From: Planctomycetota bacterium
GTDB lineage: Bacteria > Planctomycetota > Brocadiia > JAJRTI01
Reading direction: 5' to 3'
NCBI GenBank assembly: GCA_024278415.1
Contig: JAJRTI010000264.1
Location: 1 to 10,950, forward strand
Length of the DNA stretch: 10,950 bases
The translations under genes were made by a program, and so were the position numbers. Positions 1 to 6,900 of the stretch are shown here, piece by piece; position 1 is the first letter of the stretch, and each line of letters starts with the position of its first letter. The notes under the pieces were generated by a model that searched no databases, had not been told where the DNA came from, and saw only the letters and a program-made list of their open reading frames with translations.

Positions 1-8
1 CCGGCAGA

Positions 9-26
9 GCCCGCCGCAAGGCGGGC
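9..26. repeat. GNRA-capped hairpin at left edge
   Basis: A perfect 7-bp stem, GCCCGCC (9-15) and GGCGGGC (20-26), encloses the tetraloop GCAA, a GNRA-type loop in the plus-strand RNA. It could be a terminator hairpin for a gene left of the window, or one end of a repeat element reaching to about position 131. No T-tract follows directly; the first run of T is at 38-41. The hairpin is seen directly and its role is inferred. Confidence 0.5.
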
Positions 27-101
27 GGCGACGGCGCTTTTGCTGCATGCGCGCGGCTTGCGCGAATTTGCGTTCTCGTAGACATGCGCGCGCTGCCGAG
101 G

Positions 102-131
102 AAAAGCGGCGTCAAGCCGCCGCACTCCACA
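102..131. repeat. REP-like hairpin repeat unit
   Basis: The core is GCGGC (106-110), loop GTCAA, GCCGC (116-120), flanked by AAA on the left and CGCACTCCAC on the right. Read on the minus strand, it ends the recognisable part of the antitoxin remnant at 153-294 and replaces the expected family C-terminus. That pattern suggests a mobile or dispersed palindromic unit, but only one copy is in this window, so dispersal cannot be shown here. Confidence 0.35.
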
Positions 132-152
132 ACGCCTCGCCCCGGCCCGTAA

Positions 153-294
153 CGCCTCCTCAATGCCTGGACCGGCATAGCCATCCACGCTCTCGATGAG
201 CCTCTCGGCGAGAAACGCGCGCGCGACGATCGGGCAGGGCGAGCAGTTCCTGTGCAAGGCGATCCAGGGTGGGGGCGCCCACGATCATGCCCAA
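153..294 (-). pseudogene. Frameshifted antitoxin remnant, addiction-module component (PF09720-like)
   Basis: The minus strand reads, in two frames, a clear match to the small 'putative addiction module component' antitoxins. The first frame gives TLDRLAQELLALPDRRAR, the second gives AFLAERLIESVDGYAGPGIE. Joined, they reproduce the family's LALPxxxRAxLAERLIESLD signature. The frames switch in a run of five CG dinucleotides (216-225); restoring one CG unit makes one continuous frame, so a 2-bp slippage deletion is the simplest cause. A TTG start at 292-294 has GGGGAG (303-308) 8 nt upstream; ATG at 286-288 is the alternative. After GIEEA (about 153) family similarity ends and the sequence enters the hairpin repeat at 102-131. 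A partner RelE/ParE toxin would lie to the left of the window or be lost. An assembly error in the CG tract cannot be excluded. Confidence 0.6.
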
Positions 295-419
295 GCTGAT
301 CGCTCCCCGCCGCAACGGCGCCAGGGCCGCTACGATTCCAGCATGTGCATACGCGTGGGGCCGGGCGCAGGGTTATCCGTTTCTGCGTACTGAGAGCGCT
401 CGCACTTGGGCGCGCGGCG

Positions 420-448
420 TTGACACTATGCCATGCGCCTCTCATAAT
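420..448 (+). promoter_or_regulatory. Sigma-70-type promoter of the oxidoreductase gene
   Basis: TTGACA (420-425) is a perfect -35 box. Seventeen bases on is CATAAT (443-448), one mismatch from the TATAAT consensus. Transcription would start near 455, giving a leader of about 48 nt. This supports the start codon at 503 over upstream in-frame starts, which precede the promoter. Confidence 0.75.
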
Positions 449-502
449 CACGCGTCTTGTGATCTTGATGCTCCCCCTGAACCGCCAACAGGAGACCTCA
501 CC

Positions 503-1504
503 ATGGCGAAGCTCGGAGTCGGAACGCTCGGTTTGCACGCGGGCCATCCGCGGCAATGGGCCAGCAGCGCGCTGCTGGAGACGAAGGCCATGTGCGACGT
601 AGACCGGGCCACGCTCGACGCGGCCGCGAAGGACTACCCCCACGCGCTCGCGACGACCGACTGGCGCGAGGTGGTTGCGCGCGACGACGTGGACATCGTG
701 TACGTCGCGACGCCGGATCAGTTCCACGCGGAGATGACCATCGCCGCGGCCAAGGCTGGCAAACATGTGCTCTGCGAGAAGCCCATGGCCCTGAGCGTAG
801 ACGAGTGCGCGGAGATGATCCGCGTCGCGGACGCGTGCGGGGTGAAGCTCATGGTGGGGCAGGTGTGCCGGTTCGCGCCGGGGTTTGTCATGGCCAAGAA
901 GCTCATCGACGACGGGCTCGTGGGCGATCTGTTCTTCGTCGAGTCCGAGTACGCGCACGACTATGCGCACATCGCCGGCGTGGGCGGATGGCGCAAAACG
1001 CCGAACCGCCACGGCATCGTGGGCGGCGGGTGCCACGCGGTGGACTTGCTGCGCTGGATCGCGGGCAACGTGGAGGAGGTGTTCGCGTACAGCAACCAGA
1101 AGATGCTCGTCGATTGGCCGGTGGCCGACTGCACGATCGCGACACTCAAGTTCGCGGCGAACGACGTGATCGGGAAGGTCTTCTGCTCCATCGGGTGCAA
1201 GCGGCCGTACACGATGCGGTCGGTCTTCTACGGCTCGCTCGGGACGATCGTGTGCGACAACACGTCGCCGCAGATCCAGCTCGCGTCGGAGAAGCTCGCG
1301 GGCCAGCGCAAGTGGTGCGAGATCCCGGTGGACCTGGGGAGCCACAACAAGCAGGCCGAACTCGAAGGCCTGGCCAGAGCCGCAATGAACGATACGCCGG
1401 TGAACCCCGACGCGCGCGAGGGCGCGCGCACGGTCGCCACGTGCCTCGCCGCGGTCGAGTCGTCGCGGACCGGCCAACCCGCGCGGGTGCGGAATGAGTT
1501 CTGA
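503..1504 (+). CDS. Gfo/Idh/MocA family NAD(P)-dependent oxidoreductase
   Basis: This is a 333-residue cytoplasmic protein of usual family length. The ATG at 503 is chosen because AGGAG (490-494) lies 8 nt upstream and the promoter at 420-448 rules out longer versions. A Rossmann nucleotide-binding fold occupies roughly residues 1-120: a glycine-rich start (GVGTLG, 5-10), an acidic CDVD turn (31-34), VYVATP (67-71) and the family hallmark EKP (92-94), whose Lys93 is expected to be catalytic. The C-terminal substrate domain has GGGCHAVD (174-181), matching the GGxxxHxxD motif with His178 and Asp181. Family members oxidise, reduce or epimerise sugars, inositols or their derivatives with NAD(P); the substrate cannot be read from sequence. 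It stands alone as a transcription unit. The nearby secreted glycosidase makes a sugar-catabolic role plausible but unproven. Confidence 0.9.
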   Translation: MAKLGVGTLGLHAGHPRQWASSALLETKAMCDVDRATLDAAAKDYPHALATTDWREVVARDDVDIVYVATPDQFHAEMTIAAAKAGKHVLCEKPMALSVDECAEMIRVADACGVKLMVGQVCRFAPGFVMAKKLIDDGLVGDLFFVESEYAHDYAHIAGVGGWRKTPNRHGIVGGGCHAVDLLRWIAGNVEEVFAYSNQKMLVDWPVADCTIATLKFAANDVIGKVFCSIGCKRPYTMRSVFYGSLGTIVCDNTSPQIQLASEKLAGQRKWCEIPVDLGSHNKQAELEGLARAAMNDTPVNPDAREGARTVATCLAAVESSRTGQPARVRNEF

Positions 1505-1607
1505 CGCTCGTGCGCCACGGGTTTCCCCAGAGTCTGCAACGGTCCCCTCTCCAGCCTGGTGTCGCCGGCGGGGCGAGACGCGTAGCCGCACGCGCCCGCC
1601 TGTCGTG

Positions 1608-1646
1608 TCCGCCGTACGGCGGATCCGTGGGCTCTCTAACGCCCAC
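1608..1646. terminator. Two consecutive hairpins, possible terminator
   Basis: A perfect 16-bp palindrome, TCCGCCGTACGGCGGA (1608-1623), can fold as a 6-bp stem with a GTAC loop. A second stem follows, GTGGGC (1627-1632) with GCCCAC (1641-1646) around an 8-nt loop. They lie about 100-140 nt after the oxidoreductase stop and before the next promoter. No T-tract follows, so this is not a classical intrinsic terminator; a processing site or REP-like element is equally possible. Confidence 0.4.
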
Positions 1647-1660
1647 GCGCCCCGGCGGAG

Positions 1661-1675
1661 GCTCACTGAGTGAGC
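1661..1675. promoter_or_regulatory. 15-bp perfect palindrome, operator-like
   Basis: GCTCACTGAGTGAGC is a perfect inverted repeat about a single central base. It ends 41 bp upstream of the -35 box at 1717, a usual distance for an activator site. Its odd centre and balanced base composition differ from the GC-only hairpins around it, which fits a dimeric regulator site better than an RNA hairpin. No regulator gene is nearby and no known operator is recognised. Confidence 0.3.
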
Positions 1676-1716
1676 GCTATAGGCGGCGCATGGGGGAACT
1701 CCTGTTGCGATTGGGC

Positions 1717-1745
1717 TTGACACCCGCCCGCGCCCGGCCTATTAT
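1717..1745 (+). promoter_or_regulatory. Sigma-70-type promoter of the zinc-ribbon gene
   Basis: TTGACA (1717-1722), a spacer of exactly 17 bp made almost only of G and C, and TATTAT (1740-1745), one mismatch from consensus. Transcription would begin near 1752, so the coding start must lie beyond that and the leader is about 70-85 nt. Confidence 0.75.
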
Positions 1746-1835
1746 GACGAAGTGGTGCGGGATGTTCCCAGGGGCGGCAGAAGCGCGGTCGCACACGATG
1801 TCTGTGGCTCTGAATGCGAGGACATGCTTGACACC

Positions 1836-2798
1836 ATGAAGGCGAAGTTCAAGTGCGCGTGTGAGCAGATTTTTATCGTCGACGACAAGTGGTTCGGCCG
1901 GAAAATCCGCTGCCCCAAGTGCCAGCGCCCGGTGAAGGTGCCGGTGCCGCCAGGCTTCAAGCGCGAGGCCGAGCCTGGCGAGCCCACCGCTGGGGCGGAT
2001 GCCCCTGCCACGGCTAATGGGGATCAAGAGGGCGTGTCAGCCGAGGAGCCGGAGCCCGAGCAGAAGACGCTGAAGGCGAGCGCCGGCGGACTCGAGATCG
2101 AGTTCGAGGATCCCGCCGACATGCCCGTGGCTGCGGACGAAGCGATGTTCGCGGCGCCTGAGCTTGGCATGGGTGTGGCGGATCTTACTGGCGCAGCCGC
2201 GGGCGGAGAAGCCTCGGCCACAGACGAGACCATGGCGCCGGCAAGCGAAACGGTGAGCGGAGGCGGCGAGCCAAGCGGCGCGCAGATAGACCCCTCGACA
2301 CTGACGAGCTGCCCGCACTGTGACAACGACTTGGCTCCGGGGGCCGTCTTCTGCGTGAACTGCGGCACGGACCTGCGGTCCGGCCGCAAGCTGCGCAAGG
2401 TCATTGTGGAGGAGGAGGATACCGGCCCAAGCTATGAACCGCCTGTGGACGGCAAATGCTGCATGTGCGGGGAGGAGGCGGTGCCTGTGGTCGAAGTGCC
2501 CCGGGACGAGTTTGCCGCGAGCAAGCGCGTGATGAAGGTGGTGCGCAAGCTCGTAGACTCGAAGGATGTGACGGTGCAGGAGCTTCAGACCGCGCTCAGC
2601 GTGAAGATCGGGGGCGGTCTGACGCGGCCGTTGTGCGAGAAGTGCGCGAAGAAGTTTAAGATCGGGCCCCGCAAGTTCGCCGACCTCATTCCGGAAGAGG
2701 AGCCCCCCGAGGGCGAAGCGCAAGCCGAGGCTGAAGGGCCGGCCGAAGGAAAGACGAAGAGTGGCCTCTTCGCCAAGCTGAAGCGCAAGAAAAAGTAG
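1836..2798 (+). CDS. Hypothetical protein with three zinc-binding Cys motif pairs
   Basis: The protein has 320 residues, no signal peptide and no membrane segment. Three Cys clusters are visible. The first (C7, C9, C26, C29) resembles the short zinc ribbon KxxCxCgxxxxVxxxxxGxxxxCPxC at the N-terminus of many planctomycete-type proteins. The second (CPHC 159-162, CVNC 173-176) is a rubredoxin-knuckle-like double CxxC. The third pairs C208/C211 with CEKC (267-270) across a 55-residue, partly helical, Lys-rich stretch. Residues 45-155 are Ala/Glu/Gly/Pro-rich and probably disordered. The tail is acidic (286-303), then strongly basic (LFAKLKRKKK). The start is uncertain: ATG 1836 puts the first ribbon at the N-terminus, while in-frame ATG 1824 has GAGG only 2 nt upstream. 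Function is not recognised; such modules often bind nucleic acid or protein. The 3' end faces the next gene at 12 bp. Confidence 0.75.
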   Translation: MKAKFKCACEQIFIVDDKWFGRKIRCPKCQRPVKVPVPPGFKREAEPGEPTAGADAPATANGDQEGVSAEEPEPEQKTLKASAGGLEIEFEDPADMPVAADEAMFAAPELGMGVADLTGAAAGGEASATDETMAPASETVSGGGEPSGAQIDPSTLTSCPHCDNDLAPGAVFCVNCGTDLRSGRKLRKVIVEEEDTGPSYEPPVDGKCCMCGEEAVPVVEVPRDEFAASKRVMKVVRKLVDSKDVTVQELQTALSVKIGGGLTRPLCEKCAKKFKIGPRKFADLIPEEEPPEGEAQAEAEGPAEGKTKSGLFAKLKRKKK

Positions 2799-2810
2799 GG
2801 CGCCGGGGGC

Positions 2811-3506
2811 CTACTCGTTCGAGAAGCGGTACGTCACCCCGGTCCCACAGTTGGGGCACTTGAACTTGAGGTCGAACATCGCGTCCAACTTGTGGAAGCG
2901 GATCGTGCAGATGGGCTTCTCGCATTTGGGGCAGTAGAGATCAAACGCGCCGGGCTTCTTGATGGCGGTGCGGTTCTTGCCCACGCTCACGAACAGTTGT
3001 GTGGCTTGCTTGATCTCATCGTGGTTGAGGTGAATCTCGTCGAGCATGAAGTAGGTGATGTCGGGGTCCGTCACCCGCTCGCCCAGTTCGTGTTCTTTCA
3101 CTTGGCCTTTGATGAGGATGGGTTGCCCCTCGGCCAAGCCGCTCTGCACCAACTGGATCGCGGCCTTGTTGGACAGCGGGATGTAGCACAGCATGTTACT
3201 GCCCTCGCCTTCGCCTTGGGTGAAGAAGGCGAAGTAGGTCTTGTTCGTAACCTTGTTTCTCTTGGCCCAATCACGGCGCCACAGCCGGCGGTCCGCCTTG
3301 TCTTTCATGTCCAGCAAGCGGCCGAAATAGTCCTTCACCTTCACGTACTTCTTTTCATAGCTACTGGGCTGTACCTTCAGGTCCGTCGGGGCGACCTCGA
3401 GGTAGTAGGGCTTCGTGGCCGGCGCGGCCATACCCGGTAGCGGTGCGACGATGGCAACGGCAATAGCGGCGAGCAAGTTTTTGTGCATCTGTTGGCGCGT
3501 CTTCAC
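2811..3506 (-). CDS. Exported protein with OB-like domain and C-terminal zinc ribbon, unknown function
   Basis: The protein has 231 residues. GTG at 3506 is preferred because AAGGAG sits 6 nt upstream; an in-frame ATG at 3488 would shorten the leader by six residues. Residues 1-28 form a signal peptide: basic MKTRQQMHKN, hydrophobic LLAAIAVAIVAPLPG and an MAA cleavage site. Residues 35-165 alternate beta-strand-like and charged stretches (YVKVKDYFGRL, MLCYIPLS, ILIKGQVKEHE, YFMLDEI), reminiscent of OB-fold lipoproteins and stress-domain proteins, but this is not a firm match. A zinc ribbon closes the chain: CPKC (192-195) and CPNC (217-220), with an extra Cys200. Zinc ribbons are usual in the cytoplasm, so one behind a signal peptide is unusual. 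It runs tail-to-tail with the zinc-motif gene at 1836-2798 and has its own promoter (3556-3585). Confidence 0.8.
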   Translation of the reverse strand: MKTRQQMHKNLLAAIAVAIVAPLPGMAAPATKPYYLEVAPTDLKVQPSSYEKKYVKVKDYFGRLLDMKDKADRRLWRRDWAKRNKVTNKTYFAFFTQGEGEGSNMLCYIPLSNKAAIQLVQSGLAEGQPILIKGQVKEHELGERVTDPDITYFMLDEIHLNHDEIKQATQLFVSVGKNRTAIKKPGAFDLYCPKCEKPICTIRFHKLDAMFDLKFKCPNCGTGVTYRFSNE

Positions 3507-3555
3507 GGTGTGCTCCTTAGAGTTGTGGCGAAACTCTCAGCCCTTAGGTGTGACG

Positions 3556-3585
3556 ATTATAAGCCTTCGCGCGCACGTTGTTCAA
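3556..3585 (-). promoter_or_regulatory. Promoter of the exported zinc-ribbon protein gene
   Basis: On the minus strand TTGAAC (3585-3580, four of six consensus bases) precedes, by 18 bp, a perfect TATAAT (3561-3556). Transcription would start near 3549, giving a leader of about 43 nt that includes the AAGGAG ribosome site just before the GTG at 3506. Confidence 0.65.
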
Positions 3586-3990
3586 GCGGCTCGTCGCCAT
3601 GGTCATCGTTCGCGGGTTCCTCCGTCCACTAGGGTTACGGCGCCCTGGGCGCGGCGTTACAAGGCCAAGCGCCGTAAGGGGCGGTTCCGCCGCAGTTCCT
3701 ACTCATGGTCTTACTCTGGCTCTTCGCTGCTTCGTGTGGGTGATATGCGTATTGCTTCGTGGCCTTCCGAATCGGCGCTTCATCCACACGAAATAGCGAG
3801 GAACCTGTTTCTGCCCTGCGCAGGGCGGCGAGGCCACCTGAAAAGCTGAAGTGTCGCCGCGGGCATATGGCATTTGATTCGGTGCGCTGAGAGGGGTAGG
3901 CTTCGACCATACCTCAGCGTCTTGGCGCCGGCCCCACTTGCGGGCTCGGTTTCGGAGATGGATCGCTCCGCTGTTGGAGGCGCCCCCGCA
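3586..3990. other. Divergent intergenic region with several palindromes, no gene seen
   Basis: About 400 bp between divergent genes with no convincing coding sequence. Structures seen: TTACGGCGC (3635-3643) pairs with GCGCCGTAA (3669-3677); GGCGG/CCGCC at 3680-3691; a 13-bp inverted repeat with one mismatch, TTCGTGTGGGTGA (3731-3743) against 3780-3792; and a perfect 14-bp palindrome, GCCCTGCGCAGGGC (3813-3826). TTCGTG/CACGAA recurs three times in 3731-3792. No near-consensus promoter for the large plus-strand gene is visible; TTGATT (3874-3879) with TAGGCT (3897-3902) at 17 bp is a weak candidate. Confidence 0.45.
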
Positions 3991-6900
3991 ATGAACGCCA
4001 GAATGTGCGCACAACTCGTTCCCTTGCTCTGCTGGACGACAACCGTGTTTGCACAGCAGCAAGAACATGGCAACCTCCTCTCGAACCCAGGGTTCGAGCA
4101 GATCGGCGCAAAGGGGAGCGCGGCCGGCTGGACGTGGGGGTTCTATCGGGGAAAAGGCCGCATCGCCATCGTCACCGACCCAAAACACGCGGGCCAGCGC
4201 GCGCTCATGATGTCGGCGCTCCCCGGCGCGGCCGGCCAATGCCTCGCGCGAAAGCCGGTCCCGGTCAACCCCGCCAAACGCTACCGCGTCGATTTCTGGG
4301 TGCGCTCGAACACGGGCCGCGGCCAAATCCAGATCCGATGGCAAAACCGCGACAAAGGCCAGCCCGAGCAATACGCGATCAACGTGTTCAAGCTTAGGCC
4401 TGACACCTGGTACCAGCTCTCGAAGCTGTCGCCCAAGAACTCGAACATCTACCACATGCTCGCCGGCAAGAATCGGCCTACCAAGCTCCGGCCGGACCGA
4501 CTCATCTTCGGGGGCGCGAAGGATGTGCGGGTCTACCTTTTCACACGGCCGAACGCGGTAGTTTACTACGATGACGTGCTCCTGGCGCCGGTGGCCGAAG
4601 CCGCGGCCGGATCGGCGCTGGCCCGCGACGCGCTCGCCGAATACCGGCGGCTGCTCATGGACCGCGAGCCGGCGCCGTATCCCAAGCCGAACCCGGCGAA
4701 AAAGGTCGTCATCGAGCAGCCGCGCTTTTCCAAGACGTTCGAGCCGAACCGCGAGTTTCCGCCGCATGGGGTGACGATTCGCGACGGGTGCTTCTTCCGC
4801 AATGGCCGGCACGTCTTCTTCCTGGGTGCGGAGAGCGGTCCGCCCCGGCCGGGCATCATGCGGCTCCTCGGATTCAAGGTCCACTGCATGACCGGCACGT
4901 CCACGTACGACAACAATTGGACGCGCATCGAAGACAAGGGCGACTCCATCGCGGTGAGCTATCGCGAATGGGTGCCGCTGGAGCCGAAGCTGCGCGATTC
5001 GATCCGCTACGGTTTCTTGCCCATCGTGCAGACGATCAATCACGCGAAGGCGTGCCGTCTCCGCCGTCTTGGCAGGGCGGACCTTGTGGTGGACCAGGGC
5101 CACTTCATCGCTTACTGCCCGGATCAAGAGACCAGCCGGCAGATGCGGGCCAACTTTTGGCGGTCGCTCATGACCGTCTGTCGGCGCTACCCCATCCTCG
5201 GGTACGAGCACTTCAACGAACTCGGCTACCTGTGCTACTGCCAGCCGAGCCGCACCATGTTCAAGGCGCGCATGAAGGCGAAGTATGGAAGCATTGAACG
5301 GGCGAACCGCGCGTGGGGCACACAGTTCAAATCCTTCGCGGACGCGGACCCGCCTTACCGCAAAGGCTCGAACACCGCGGAGCACATCCTCCCCCAAAAC
5401 TTCTCCCGGCCCATGTGGGCCGACTGGCTGCGCTTCACCGAAAACCACTTCGGCGACGTGATGGCGCGGCTCATGGACTTCAGCCGCGGCTTCGATCCGT
5501 CCATGGACCACTACCGCAGCATCCAGTCGCACCACATGATCCGGCTCGACTACGGCGGCATCGGCGTCAACCCGATTCTGAAGGGGCGCACGGAAGGCAT
5601 GTTCGGCTTCGAAGCGGGGCAGACCTTCTTCCCGCAGGAGGCGGGCAGCGAAAACATCGAGGAGATCAAGGCCAGCTTCGTGGGCCTGCCGCTCCACGGC
5701 GCGGTCGTGCGCGGCATCACGACGGACAAACCTGTGGCCAACCTGGAAGGCGGCCTCAGCCGCGCGGGCAAGTCCTACACGGCCGAACTCATGGATAAAA
5801 CTTCGCTCCTGCCCGTGCAGGGCGAGTGGAAGCTCAAGATCGATCCCGACAAGCGCGGCGTGCGCGAGCGCTGGTTCGCACCCGAGTTCGACGATTCCGA
5901 TTGGCAGACCACGCCCATCAACGACGTGTGGGACAAGCACGGCCACGCGGACTACGACGGCTGGGGCTGGTATCGGAAGAGCATCCAAGTCCCCGCCGCG
6001 CTCAAGGGCAAGCGGCTCTGGTTCAACGGCAAGGGCTTCGACGACGCGGGCACGCTCTACATCAATGGCCGCAAGATCGGCGCAGCCGCAGGCTGGAACA
6101 AGACGTTCTCGTTCGACATCACCGACGCGCTGCGCTACGGCGAGACGAATACCTTCGCCATTCACATCGTGGACAACACGCTCTACGGCGGGCTGCGGTT
6201 CTTCATCGGCGTGAACGACTTCGACATCATGCGGCCCGACCCGCTCACCCGCGGCATGATGCGCATGTATCTCTGGAACCACGTTGTGCACGGCTTCGAC
6301 GTGGCCGCGCTCTCGTATTTCTACGCGCCCGAAGGGTTCCGCGGCGCGCTCTTTACGCCCTACAAGATGACGCCCGCGGTCATGAAGGCCATCCCGCAGA
6401 CGGAACTGGAAATCAACTCGCTGTCCGCGATCGTCCTGCCCAAGCCGCGCATCGAGGGCCAGTTCGCGATCGTCTATCCGCTCGAAACGCTCCGCGCGTA
6501 CGTGCCGGCGACGGTCAAGGCGATGATCAACTACCACGCGACGCGCGACTTCCTCCAATACCTCGCGCCGCTCTACTGTAGCGACGTGGACGTAGACGTG
6601 CTGCACAGCAAGCACCTCCTCGACGGCCAAGCCCCGCGCTACAAGGCGATCTTCCTGCGCCAATACGAGCGCGTCGCGCCGGGCGTGCTCGAAAAGCTCC
6701 AGGCGTACGTCGCCGCAGGCGGGACGCTTGTGGTCGATTACAATTCGCTTCGCGTCGACGACGTGTGGCACACCCCGATCGACGCGGCGGGTTTGACCGG
6801 CGTGAAGGCCGCAGGCGCGCGCACCGACCCGCGGCGCGTGGGCAAGTGGGCGACCGAGCCGCGCAAGGTGAACGGCGCGACTGGCGCGCGCATCGCACTC

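Noticed and set aside
269..502. 78-residue N-terminal extension of the oxidoreductase.
   Set aside because: It begins upstream of the promoter at 420-448, lacks a ribosome site and resembles no family N-terminus; AGGAG before 503 fixes the start.
556..1497. 313-codon plus-strand open frame overlapping the oxidoreductase.
   Set aside because: Arg/Gly-rich composition and no family motif; it is a frame shadow of the gene at 503-1504.
3731..3792. Terminal inverted repeats of a small insertion element.
   Set aside because: The 13-bp arms enclose only 36 bp, and no target duplication or transposase fragment is visible; kept only as an intergenic structure.
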